A stretch of DNA of 8,118 nt from Comamonadaceae bacterium (GCA_947478935.1 CANJXV010000107.1:1-8118), one strand, 5' to 3'. Shown: positions 1-7,063, numbered from the stretch's first letter. Numbers and translations are program-made. The notes: generated from the sequence alone by a model not told the origin.

Positions 1-43
1 GGCCACTAGGCCGTGCTGAGCAACACAGCGGCGCACGGATCAG

Positions 44-205
44 GGCGGGCGCTTGTTTGAGCGTAGCGAGTTTGCGCCCGACCCCGGGCGACGCGAGTAG
101 CGCAAGGCACCCCGCAGGGGCACGGCCGTTGGCTCGCCTTTTCTTTGGTTACTTTCTTTTGGCGAAGCAAAAGAAAGTAGCTCGGCCAACAGGCCGAAAC
201 CTGAC
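44..205. repeat. Dispersed extragenic hairpin repeat, Comamonadaceae-like type
   Basis: This is a non-coding, GC-rich module built from consecutive inverted repeats. Arms at 75-80 and 85-90 are a perfect 6-bp pair. Four C at 110-113 face four G at 117-120. A long imperfect stem runs from 123-133 to 185-196 with one bulged base. Inside it sits a perfect 12-bp hairpin, with arms 150-161 and 168-179 and a 6-base loop. From memory, sequences of this kind recur many times between genes in Comamonadaceae and some related genomes, and they often yield spurious short ORFs with an FFGYFLLAKQKK-like translation. Such an ORF (57-266) is present here. The function is unknown; it could act as a bidirectional transcription barrier or a REP-like element. 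The outer boundaries are approximate. Bases 1-43 show nothing recognisable. Confidence 0.6.
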
Positions 206-245
206 TTCAAAAACACAGCCGCTTATAACCAAGCTTTCTTTTGAA

Positions 246-275
246 TATTTCTCTTTACCCAAGTAAAGAAAAATA
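246..275 (-). terminator. Candidate terminator hairpin downstream of the propeller gene
   Basis: Arms 252-258 and 263-269 pair perfectly (7 bp) around a CCAA loop. After one C/A mismatch the stem continues for five more A/T pairs, 246-250 with 271-275. It lies about 40 bases beyond the stop codon of the minus-strand gene that ends at 316. The surroundings (about 205-280) are clearly more AT-rich than the rest of the window. There is no clean T-tract directly after the stem on the minus strand, so termination is plausible but not certain. The structure is symmetric and could serve either strand. Confidence 0.4.
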
Positions 276-315
276 AGCCCTGCGACAGGTAGCAAGCCCG
301 TTCCATCCCCAATCA

Positions 316-1419
316 TTAGGGCTTGCGCCAGCCCAGGCCCTTCGCGTGTAGGCTTTGGATATACAAGCGGTCCACCGTTTCGGTCACGCCGGTGGATTCG
401 GGGTAGGCGCCAGTTGGATCTTGCATATCAGCTACCACTTTGCCGTCCTCAGTAAACGCCATGACATGGCCATAGGCCTTGGGAATAGGCCACAAGACGC
501 GCGGCAGACGCAGCGTCAGCGAACGCAGCCACGGTTTATCGGCAAAGCCGTCAATCGTCGGGTTGCGCGGTTTGGCAAAACCAAGCCAGATTTTTCCGCC
601 CTGCCCGCGCATCAAGTTGTCCGGGTAGCCCGGCAGATTATCGAACAGCATTTGCGCACCTTCGGGTGGCGGACCATCGCCGAGTTGCAGTTTGTTCGCA
701 GCTACGGCCAGTTTCCAGACGCGGTATTTGCCGGTCTCGTTGACAAACAAATTTGTTTCATCCTGGCTCAGTGCTACGCCATTGGCAAAACTGAGGCCCT
801 GAGCCAGAATGCGCGTGCCGCGGGTGGCCGGGTCATATTCCAAAATCCGCCCGGTGGCCGATTGCTCCAGGATGTCCAAAATACTGGCCTCAAAGGTGCC
901 ACCCCACTGCGCCGGGGCAAAGCGGGTGGATGCGTCGCTGAAATACATCTTGCCGCTTTTGGCCACTACCACCGCATCGGCATAGCGGATGGGGTCGCCG
1001 TCCACCTTATCGGTCAGTACGCTGACCTTGCCATCTTGGCTTATGGATAAGAGCCCTTTGACTGCGTCCGCAGCCACCAGTTGACCCTGGGCATCAAAGT
1101 CAAAACCCAGCACGCGTCCGCCGGTGCTGGCGAAGGTTTCCTGGGCATTGCCGTCTTGCGCCATGCGCAAAATCTTGCCGCTGGCAACCGTCGTATATAG
1201 CATGCCATCCGGCCCGATAACAATATGTTCGGGTCCCTCTTCGCCGTGCAAATCCAGCAGGGTGAGCTGGGACAGCTTGTCATTGACCGCATGCGGCCCC
1301 TGGTAACCCGGCGCTTTGGGGGCGTTCCAGGACACCGGTCGAACCGGCACTGGCCACATCAGAAGGTAAGCCAGGCCTGGTACCAGAAGAAGGGCAATCA
1401 GTTTGAGTAGTTGTTTCAT
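316..1419 (-). CDS. Strictosidine-synthase-like / SMP-30-type beta-propeller protein, membrane-anchored
   Basis: This encodes a 367-residue protein. It begins with a lysine-containing N-terminus and a hydrophobic segment (about residues 4-22, LLKLIALLLVPGLAYLLMW) that fits an uncleaved signal anchor or signal peptide, so the body should face the periplasm. The rest resembles the six-bladed propeller of strictosidine synthase-like and SMP-30/gluconolactonase proteins: EGPEHIVIGPDG (61-72), YADAVVVAKSGKMYFSDAS (146-164), LSFANGVALS (209-218) and YPDNL (265-269). By analogy with SMP-30, E64, N213 and D267 are candidate metal ligands; this is inference. Relatives are lactonases or esterases, and no substrate can be assigned. 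An in-frame ATG exists upstream (1518), but the start at 1419 is preferred because a good ribosome site precedes it and the signal segment then begins the protein. The stop is TAA. The gene lies 154 bases downstream of the ynjB-like gene, so it may be cotranscribed or have its own promoter. Confidence 0.82.
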   Translation of the reverse strand: MKQLLKLIALLLVPGLAYLLMWPVPVRPVSWNAPKAPGYQGPHAVNDKLSQLTLLDLHGEEGPEHIVIGPDGMLYTTVASGKILRMAQDGNAQETFASTGGRVLGFDFDAQGQLVAADAVKGLLSISQDGKVSVLTDKVDGDPIRYADAVVVAKSGKMYFSDASTRFAPAQWGGTFEASILDILEQSATGRILEYDPATRGTRILAQGLSFANGVALSQDETNLFVNETGKYRVWKLAVAANKLQLGDGPPPEGAQMLFDNLPGYPDNLMRGQGGKIWLGFAKPRNPTIDGFADKPWLRSLTLRLPRVLWPIPKAYGHVMAFTEDGKVVADMQDPTGAYPESTGVTETVDRLYIQSLHAKGLGWRKP

Positions 1420-1425
1420 CAGGTT

Positions 1426-1430
1426 TCCTT
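1426..1430 (-). promoter_or_regulatory. Ribosome binding site deciding the start at 1419
   Basis: On the minus strand the bases read AAGGA, followed by six bases (AACCTG) and then ATG. This is the best Shine-Dalgarno match seen before any gene in the window. It supports the 367-residue form over the longer reading frame that starts at 1518, whose extra 33 residues are arginine-rich and unlike a signal sequence. Confidence 0.75.
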
Positions 1431-1573
1431 CTTGAAGTTCTGTGCGAGTGGGCCTAACGCGCCTACACACCTGCTCATAAAGCAAAAGCCATCGCAAGCT
1501 GCGCCTGCGCCAGGCCATGGCGCCGAGTATTGGGCACCAAGCAGGTCCATGGCTATCGCAACGGTGACTGAAC

Positions 1574-2842
1574 CTAGCCGCCGTAGCGGCGCGCCCATTC
1601 TTTTTCTAAAGCATCGACCCAGCTGGCATGCGGCTCGGGAATAGCGGGGGCTGGTATGCGCAATTGGCCGGGCAGCGTTGCGGACTGAAACCAAGCCCGC
1701 TGCGACGCAGGCAGCATATCGACCGCAAGTACGGTCGGGTCCCCCCAAACCGCGATGTCGGCTTTGCGCGCTTGCGCTTGTGCGCTGAGCAAAAAATTGG
1801 CGGTCACTTGGGCAGCGGCAAAGGCCTGGGTATTAAACGGTATGGCTAAAAAATGCGTGTTGCCCAAGGTGCCACTGTCAAACTGGTAACTGATGGTGCT
1901 GGCCGATAAGCGGCCTGCTGCGATTTCGTTGGCTGCTTCGTTGGGGTTGAAAGTGAGCGCCCACAGCAGTTCTCCATCGGACATCATTTGGCGCTGCGCG
2001 CCTGCACTTAAAGGGAATTGACGGCCTTTGCGCCACAGATGCGGATGCGCTGCGTCCAGCGTGCGCCACAGGACAGCGGTACGGGCCTCGAACGCGGCGC
2101 TAGTAATAGGCTGATACAGCGCCTGGCGCTGCGCACCGGAGTTCAGGTCCAGCAGCATTTGCTTTAGCCAGCTACTGCCATGAAAGTCCGGCGGCCGCGG
2201 GTAAGTCATGCGGCCCGGATGCGCTTGCGCAAATGCCAGCCAGGCCGCCAGGCTGCGTGGCGCTTGCGGCACGCGGGCACTATCGACCATAAAGGTCAGT
2301 TGCGCCATGCCCCAAGGCGCTTCCATGCCATCGACCGGTTCGGAAAAATCGATGCGCGTGGTGGGCTTACCTTGGGTGTCCACCCAGGCATAAGAGGGCA
2401 ATTGTTCGGCGAACGGACCTTTGAGCAAGCCTTCGCGCTTCATGGCCAAAAAGTTTTCGCCATTGATCCAGACCAGGTCCACCGTGCCATCGGTCTTAGC
2501 TGCGGCTTTTTCATTGCGCACACGTTGCACCATCTCGGCGGCATCGCTGATCTTGACGTGGACCAGACGCAAACCATAGCGCTGCTCCAATTGCGCAGCC
2601 ACCCATTGGATGTAGGCATTGATCGCAGGCGAACCAGCCCAGGCATTGAAGTACACGGTGTGCCCTTTGGCCTGCGCTTCGATGGCGCGCCAGGCGGGGC
2701 TATCCGGCGCTAAGGCACTAGCGGCCGATTGCGCTGGCGCGGCATGGGAAAGCGCAACAGCCAGAGCTGGACTTGCAATGCGGGCCAAGGCTTCGCGTCG
2801 CAGGATGGGATTTAAACGGAAGGTGTCTGGCATAAGGCCCAT
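1574..2842 (-). CDS. ynjB: YnjB-family ABC transporter solute-binding protein
   Basis: This encodes a 422-residue putative periplasmic binding protein of the family of E. coli YnjB (COG4134, uncharacterised YnjBCD transporter). Landmarks that agree with recalled E. coli YnjB are VYFNAWAGSPAINAYIQWV (63-81), VDLVWINGENF (121-131), APWGMAQLTF (175-184), MTYPRPPDF (212-220), HPHLWRKG (266-273), LTFNPNEA (296-303), RKADIAVWGDP (359-369), and EPHASWVDALEKEWARRYG (403-421). The N-terminus (about 12-44) has an RR pair, a moderately hydrophobic stretch and Ala-rich sites, so it could be an export signal, possibly Tat-like. The start is uncertain: ATG at 2842 and ATG at 2833 are both in frame and neither has a clear Shine-Dalgarno. 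A longer frame reaching 3013 would overlap ftsY and is rejected. The stop is TAG. It lies 64 bases downstream of ftsY on the same strand with no terminator visible between. No ynjC or ynjD permease/ATPase partner follows. The ligand is unknown. Confidence 0.85.
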   Translation of the reverse strand: MGLMPDTFRLNPILRREALARIASPALAVALSHAAPAQSAASALAPDSPAWRAIEAQAKGHTVYFNAWAGSPAINAYIQWVAAQLEQRYGLRLVHVKISDAAEMVQRVRNEKAAAKTDGTVDLVWINGENFLAMKREGLLKGPFAEQLPSYAWVDTQGKPTTRIDFSEPVDGMEAPWGMAQLTFMVDSARVPQAPRSLAAWLAFAQAHPGRMTYPRPPDFHGSSWLKQMLLDLNSGAQRQALYQPITSAAFEARTAVLWRTLDAAHPHLWRKGRQFPLSAGAQRQMMSDGELLWALTFNPNEAANEIAAGRLSASTISYQFDSGTLGNTHFLAIPFNTQAFAAAQVTANFLLSAQAQARKADIAVWGDPTVLAVDMLPASQRAWFQSATLPGQLRIPAPAIPEPHASWVDALEKEWARRYGG

Positions 2843-2906
2843 AGCGTAAGCGGTGGGGACGGTCGGCTTGTTCACTGGCGGCCTAACCAACTTTGGCAGC
2901 GTAGGC

Positions 2907-3941
2907 TTATTGCAAAAGCGCCTGGGCGAATTCGCGGGCGTTAAAGGTTTCCAGTTCTTCGAGCTTTTCGCCCACGCCGATAAAGTACACCGGTATCGGG
3001 CGCTCACGCGCAATGGCCGCTAGCACACCGCCCTTGGCCGTGCCGTCAAGCTTGGTGATGATGAGACCGGTCAGGCCCAGTGCATCGTCAAACGCTCGCA
3101 CCTGGGCCAAAGCGTTTTGACCGGTGTTGCCATCAATGACCAGCAACACTTCACGTGGGCAATTGTCCAAACCCGAAGCCACACCGGCCTTAGCAACCAC
3201 GCGCTGCATTTTCTTGAGCTCTTCCATCAAATGCATTTGCGTGGGCAGACGGCCTGCGGTGTCGATCAAGACCACGTCTTTTTTACGTGCTTTACCGGCG
3301 CACACCGCGTCATAGCTGACCGCTGCCGGGTCGCCGCCTACTTGGCTGACAATCTCCACGGTATTGCGCTCGGCCCAGACCGTGAGTTGCTCGCGCGCCG
3401 CAGCGCGAAAGGTATCAGCCGCAGCCAAGAGCACCGTGGCGCCCTGATCGGCCAGGCGGTGGGTCAGCTTGCCGATAGAGGTGGTCTTGCCCGCGCCGTT
3501 GACACCGGCCACCATCATCACCGTGGGCTGCTCAGGGCCTATAACCAGGCCGCGCTCCAAAGGTTCCAGCAAGCGGGCCAAGGCGTCGACCAGCAAGGCT
3601 TTGAGTTGTTCGGGTGTTTCGGCATTAGTTTCTTTGGCCAGGCGGCGCAACTCAGTAATCAAATGCGTGGTAGCGGATACGCCGGCGTCGGCCATGAGCA
3701 AGGCGCTTTCCAGGTCTTCAAACAAAGCCTCGTCGATGCGCGAGCCGCCAAACACCGATGCGATGCCCGCTGCGGTTTTGCCTAAACCGGCTTTAAGTTT
3801 GCCCAGCCAACTTTGGCGCTGCGGGGCGCTAGAGGCCTTATCTGGCGGCGCAGGCGAAGCGGGCGGCGACGGTGTAGCAGTGGCGGTAATGCCAGGTACG
3901 GTGGATAGCGGGAGAGGTTTTTTTTTGAAAAAGCTGAACAT
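2907..3941 (-). CDS. ftsY: Signal recognition particle receptor FtsY
   Basis: FtsY is the SRP receptor GTPase that docks ribosome-nascent chain-SRP complexes at the inner membrane and SecYEG. This 344-residue protein has a short, Pro/Ala-rich N-terminal (A) region of about 45 residues after a basic start (FFKKKP). It is much shorter than the acidic A domain of E. coli FtsY. The N domain follows (about 46-130, with LLMADAGVSATT at 81-92), then the G domain. GTPase motifs are complete: P-loop GVNGAGKT (146-153), DTFRAAA (176-182), DTAGR (227-231), TKLD (296-299) and closing GVGE (322-325). The C-terminal ELETFNAREFAQALL matches the end typical of the family. The start at 3941 fits the family, but the Shine-Dalgarno is weak. 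Codons 6-8 are a run of nine A that continues from TTC. The gene diverges from greB and is followed by the ynjB-like gene 64 bases on. Confidence 0.97.
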   Translation of the reverse strand: MFSFFKKKPLPLSTVPGITATATPSPPASPAPPDKASSAPQRQSWLGKLKAGLGKTAAGIASVFGGSRIDEALFEDLESALLMADAGVSATTHLITELRRLAKETNAETPEQLKALLVDALARLLEPLERGLVIGPEQPTVMMVAGVNGAGKTTSIGKLTHRLADQGATVLLAAADTFRAAAREQLTVWAERNTVEIVSQVGGDPAAVSYDAVCAGKARKKDVVLIDTAGRLPTQMHLMEELKKMQRVVAKAGVASGLDNCPREVLLVIDGNTGQNALAQVRAFDDALGLTGLIITKLDGTAKGGVLAAIARERPIPVYFIGVGEKLEELETFNAREFAQALLQ

Positions 3942-3952
3942 GGCGGCGTTCT

Positions 3953-3968
3953 TAGAATGCGCATTCTA
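3953..3968. promoter_or_regulatory. Perfect 16-bp palindrome in the ftsY/greB divergent region
   Basis: TAGAATGCGCATTCTA is a perfect palindrome lying 12 bases upstream of the ftsY start codon in the 133-bp region between the divergent ftsY and greB genes. Each half contains TAGAAT, which resembles a sigma-70 -10 hexamer, once on each strand. For ftsY, a poor -35 (TTGGGG, minus strand 3993-3988) lies 19 bases away. No good -35 is seen for greB at a normal distance. A second smaller palindrome, arms 3997-4002 and 4004-4009, lies further towards greB. The palindrome may be an operator, a -10 region or both; this is inference from the sequence only. Confidence 0.4.
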
Positions 3969-4074
3969 TGAAACGCCTGCGCACGCCCCCCAACCGTATC
4001 GCTGCGATAGCCTGCACAGCGCAAGGCCAAGTCCCTAAACCCTACGGCACCTGCGACCATGGCCAGCGGCAGCC

Positions 4075-4647
4075 ATGAGCAAAGCCTTTACCAAAGAGAG
4101 CGAGGACGCGGACGAAGACGATGAAGTCCCACTTGCAGCGCTGCCTGGTGGCGGGAAAAACTACATTACCCCGCAAGGCTATAAAGCGCTGCGTGATGAG
4201 CTTCTGCATTTGATCGATGAGGAGCGTCCCAAAGTCGTGGACGTGGTGCATTGGGCGGCCAGCAATGGCGACCGCTCAGAAAACGGCGACTACCTGTATG
4301 GCAAAAAACGCTTGCGCGAGATCGACCGGCGCATTCGCTTTCTCACCCGGCGCTTGGAGATGGCCGTCATTACCGAGCCCAGCCTGCACCACGGCAACGA
4401 ACAAATATTTTTCGGCGCTACCGTGACCTATGTGGACGACCTGGAGGAAAAACGCACCGTCACCATTACCGGCATCGACGAGGCCGATAGCGCCGCCGGC
4501 GAAGTGAGCTGGATTTCGCCTATCGCTCGCACCCTGCTCAAAGCCCGCGTGGGCGATGTACTGCGCCTGCCCATGCCGGGCCGTGTGGCGGAGATTGAGG
4601 TGCTCGAGGTGCGCTATCCGGCGCCTAGCGCTACACCAGCGGCCTAA
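4075..4647 (+). CDS. greB: Transcription elongation (cleavage) factor GreB
   Basis: GreB binds the secondary channel of RNA polymerase and stimulates cleavage of the backtracked RNA 3' end. The 190-residue protein begins with an acidic extension (ESEDADEDDE, residues 8-17) before the conserved KNYITPQGY (28-36). The coiled coil spans about 34-100, with the tip WAASNGDRSENGDYLYGKK (60-78). D66 and E69 are the two acidic tip residues that coordinate catalytic Mg in Gre factors. REIDRRIRFLTRRLE (81-95) closes the coil and distinguishes GreB from GreA. The C-terminal FKBP-like domain runs from about 109 (EQIFFGATV) through SWISPIARTLLKARVGD (145-161). The start at 4075 is chosen because MSKAFTKE is usual for relatives; an ATG at 4059 is out of frame. 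The ribosome site is weak. The stop is TAA. The gene is convergent with spoT, 187 bases apart. Confidence 0.96.
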   Translation: MSKAFTKESEDADEDDEVPLAALPGGGKNYITPQGYKALRDELLHLIDEERPKVVDVVHWAASNGDRSENGDYLYGKKRLREIDRRIRFLTRRLEMAVITEPSLHHGNEQIFFGATVTYVDDLEEKRTVTITGIDEADSAAGEVSWISPIARTLLKARVGDVLRLPMPGRVAEIEVLEVRYPAPSATPAA

Positions 4648-4649
4648 AA

Positions 4650-4675
4650 CAGGTGCGCGGCACCGCACGCGCCTG
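4650..4675 (+). terminator. Weak candidate terminator hairpin just after greB
   Basis: Starting three bases after the greB stop codon, an imperfect stem pairs 4650-4659 with 4666-4675, with one wobble and one mismatch around a 6-base loop. It is GC-rich, but only ATT follows and there is no T-tract, so it would be a poor intrinsic terminator. It is listed because of its position directly behind greB. Confidence 0.2.
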
Positions 4676-4769
4676 ATTCGATGCGGTTTCCCATGCGCTA
4701 TGGCCAAGGGCCTTAGACGGTGCTAACCCGCGGTGCGCAGCCGCCACAAGCCCGCCTGACCTGCTTGCC

Positions 4770-4824
4770 AAAAATCGCGGGATTTGCCCTGCGACTAGCC
4801 TTATGGAGTCTTCACGCGCAGGGC
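4770..4824 (-). terminator. Candidate spoT terminator: nested inverted repeats
   Basis: Ten bases past the spoT stop codon, 4786-4793 and 4817-4824 form a perfect 8-bp GC-rich inverted repeat (GCCCTGCG/CGCAGGGC). Its 23-base interior contains a small ACT/AGT pair (4794-4796 with 4807-4809). Immediately beyond on the minus strand, a small hairpin (4772-4776 with 4781-4785, AAATC/GATTT) ends in five T (4774-4770). Together these could terminate spoT transcription before it runs into greB. The large loop makes the call tentative. Confidence 0.35.
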
Positions 4825-4834
4825 CTCAAAAACT

Positions 4835-7063
4835 TCAAGCCGTTTTCTTGCTGCGCTTGGCGTGCATCACCACCGCAGAGCGTTGCAGCTTGGTCAATAT
4901 GTTCTCTAAATGCGCGCGGTCGCGCACCGCGATGACGAAGTGCATGTCTTTGGCATCGTGGCTGTTGGCCTCGCCCATTTCGATGTGAACGATATCGGCT
5001 TCGGCGGAGGCCAGCACCGAGGCGACCTTAGCCATAACGCCACGCCCATCGATCACGGTGAGCGCCAGATCGGCTTCAAAGGGTCGCACGATTTCGTCGC
5101 TCCATTCCACCCCCATAAAACGCTCGCCGTCTTTATGTTGTAATTTTTTGGCAACCGGGCAGTCCGCCGCGTGCACCGCCAGGCCTTCGCCACGACCGAG
5201 GTAGCCCACGATGTTGTCGCCAGGGATAGGGCGGCAGCACAAAGCGTATTTCACCGATGCGTTTTCGCTGCCGTCCAGGGTAATCGTGCCCATACCGTGG
5301 GCGTTGTCTGAGCCAAAGCGCTCCCGCGTCAGCAACAAGGCGTCTGGCTTGTGTCCGGCATCGGCCAGCAGGTTCACCATGCGCTTGGCCACGATATTGG
5401 CGATGCGCTTGCCCAAGCCGATATCCGTTAATAACTCTTTGCGAGTTTTACTGCCGGTAAAGCGCAAGACCTTGTCCCACAGCGATTTATATTCATCGCC
5501 TTCGGGCACGCTTTCGATGCCTTCGGCACGCAGGGCCTGCGACAGCAATTTGGCCCCTAAGTCCGCCGACTCCGTCAGCTGCATGGTCTTGAGATGGTGG
5601 CGGATTTTGGAGCGCGCCCTGCCAGTGCGCACAAAGCTCAGCCAGGCCGGGTTGGGTGTGGAGGTCGGCGCCGTAATCACTTCCACCACATCGCCGTTTT
5701 TCAGCTCGGTGCGCAAGGGCACTTGCTCTCCATTGATGCGCGCTGCCATGGTGCGGTCGCCCACATTGCTATGAATGGCGTAAGCGAAGTCCACCACCGT
5801 GGCACCGCGCGGCATGGCCATGATTTGGCTCTTGGGCGTGAACACATACACCGCGTCCGGGAATAAGTCCACTTTCACGTGCTCCCAGAACTCAGTGGCG
5901 TCGCGGGTTTCGTCCTGGATATCCAGCAGCGATTGCAGCCACTGGGCGCCTAAGCGCTCTTGCGCGCTGTCCTGCGGTTTATTGACTTTGTAAAGCCAGT
6001 GCGCCGCCACGCCAGACTCGGCGACCAGGTGCATGGACTCGGTGCGCATCTGAAACTCCACGTTGATGCCTGCCGGTCCGACCAGGGTGGTGTGTAGCGA
6101 TTGGTAACCATTGATTTTGGCAATGGCGATATGGTCTTTGAATTTGCCTGGCACCGGTTTGTAGAGCTGGTGCAAGAGGCCCATCGCGGTATAGCAGTCG
6201 GTAATTTCCGGCACCAGCACGCGAAAGCCATACACGTCGGTCACCTGGGCAAAACTAAGGTGCTTTTCATGCATCTTGCGGTAAATCGCATACAGGGCTT
6301 TTTCGCGGCCCGAGATGCGCACCAGCATGCCGTGGGAGGCAAACGTGGCTTCCACTTCGCGCTGCACTTTTTGCAGCAGATCGCGCCTGCGGCTGCGCGC
6401 CTTGGCGACCGCTTTAGACAGCACCGCATGACGCCAGGGCAGCAGGTAGCGAAAAGAGAGTTCCTGCAACTCGCGGTAAATTTCGTTCAGGCCTAAGCGG
6501 TGCGCAATCGGACTGTAAATATCCAAGGTCTCTTGCGCAATACGGCCCCATTTGGCGCGGGGCATATCGCCCATGGTGCGCATGTTGTGGGTGCGGTCGG
6601 CCAGTTTGATGAGGATGACGCGCACATCACGCGCCATGGCTAGCAGCATTTTGCGGAACGACTCCGCCTGGTTTTCTTCGCGCGTGGTGAAGCTGAGTTT
6701 GTCCAGTTTGGTCAGGCCATCGACTAATTCGGCCACTGGCGAGCCAAAGCGCTCTATCAACTCCACCTTGGTCACGCCGCAGTCTTCCATGGCGTCGTGC
6801 AACAACGCAGCCATCAACGCCGGTGCATCGAGCTTCCAGTCGGCGCACTGGGCGGCGACCGCAATCGGGTGCGTAATATAGGGCGCACCGCTACCGCGCA
6901 ACTGGCCCAAATGCGCCTCGTCGGCAAAGCGGTAAGCCTGGCGTACCTGCTCCACGTCCGAGGCTGATAAATAGTCCAGCTTGGCGCTCAAACCGGCAAA
7001 ACCGGTCAGCACCGCATGCGGGTCAGCAGCGGCGGCTTTGAACGGTGGAGGTGACTTTCCCAT
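4835..7063 (-). CDS. spoT: Bifunctional (p)ppGpp synthetase/hydrolase SpoT (long RSH)
   Basis: This RelA/SpoT homologue sets the level of the stringent-response alarmone (p)ppGpp in the cytoplasm. The 742-residue protein has the full long-RSH architecture. The HD hydrolase domain carries H65, H89-D90 (HDAMED 89-94) and D156 in LADRTHN (154-160). These have the same spacing as H53, H77, D78 and D144 of the Streptococcus RelSeq enzyme, so hydrolase activity is expected. The synthetase domain has GREK (252-255), D276, KFKD (307-310, the RXKD-type motif of bifunctional enzymes), GYQSLHTT (319-326) and E336, so it also looks intact. TGS follows (about 405-465, RGATVVDFAYAIHSNVGD), then the zinc-finger/RIS region (CC at 609-610, H631, C635) and a C-terminal ACT domain (about 664-740). 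The start at 7063 gives a normal N-terminus but has no clear ribosome site. The stop is TGA. In many proteobacteria spoT follows rpoZ; here the upstream neighbour is a LivK-type gene behind a terminator. Confidence 0.96.
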   Translation of the reverse strand: MGKSPPPFKAAAADPHAVLTGFAGLSAKLDYLSASDVEQVRQAYRFADEAHLGQLRGSGAPYITHPIAVAAQCADWKLDAPALMAALLHDAMEDCGVTKVELIERFGSPVAELVDGLTKLDKLSFTTREENQAESFRKMLLAMARDVRVILIKLADRTHNMRTMGDMPRAKWGRIAQETLDIYSPIAHRLGLNEIYRELQELSFRYLLPWRHAVLSKAVAKARSRRRDLLQKVQREVEATFASHGMLVRISGREKALYAIYRKMHEKHLSFAQVTDVYGFRVLVPEITDCYTAMGLLHQLYKPVPGKFKDHIAIAKINGYQSLHTTLVGPAGINVEFQMRTESMHLVAESGVAAHWLYKVNKPQDSAQERLGAQWLQSLLDIQDETRDATEFWEHVKVDLFPDAVYVFTPKSQIMAMPRGATVVDFAYAIHSNVGDRTMAARINGEQVPLRTELKNGDVVEVITAPTSTPNPAWLSFVRTGRARSKIRHHLKTMQLTESADLGAKLLSQALRAEGIESVPEGDEYKSLWDKVLRFTGSKTRKELLTDIGLGKRIANIVAKRMVNLLADAGHKPDALLLTRERFGSDNAHGMGTITLDGSENASVKYALCCRPIPGDNIVGYLGRGEGLAVHAADCPVAKKLQHKDGERFMGVEWSDEIVRPFEADLALTVIDGRGVMAKVASVLASAEADIVHIEMGEANSHDAKDMHFVIAVRDRAHLENILTKLQRSAVVMHAKRSKKTA

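Noticed and set aside
57..266. 69-residue plus-strand reading frame with FFGYFLLAKQKK-like translation
   Set aside because: It lies wholly on the hairpin repeat and its AT-rich flank. Such translations are a known by-product of this repeat type and no start signal is present.
355..1050. 231-residue plus-strand open frame
   Set aside because: It is antisense to the propeller gene, which has clear family motifs. The translation has no recognisable domain.
1420..1518. 33-residue N-terminal extension of the propeller protein
   Set aside because: It is arginine-rich and lies upstream of a good ribosome site and a proper signal segment that begin at 1419.
2843..3013. Extended N-terminus of the ynjB-like protein
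   Set aside because: The extra 57 codons overlap the ftsY 3' end or lie in the short gap, are basic and low in structure, and would bury the export signal.
3117..3785. 222-residue plus-strand open frame
   Set aside because: It is antisense to the core of ftsY and composed of reverse-complement shadow residues (rich in H, Q, R). ftsY motifs are intact on the other strand.
3925..3958. TTGAAA (3925-3930) and TAGAAT (3953-3958) as a plus-strand greB promoter
   Set aside because: The spacing is 22 bases, too long for a sigma-70 promoter.
3469..4038. 189-residue plus-strand open frame crossing the ftsY start into the intergenic region
   Set aside because: It is a mirror of the ftsY coding frame, with no family resemblance and no ribosome site.
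5211..5774. 187-residue plus-strand open frame
   Set aside because: It is antisense to the TGS/C-terminal part of spoT. The GC-rich codon pattern explains the openness.
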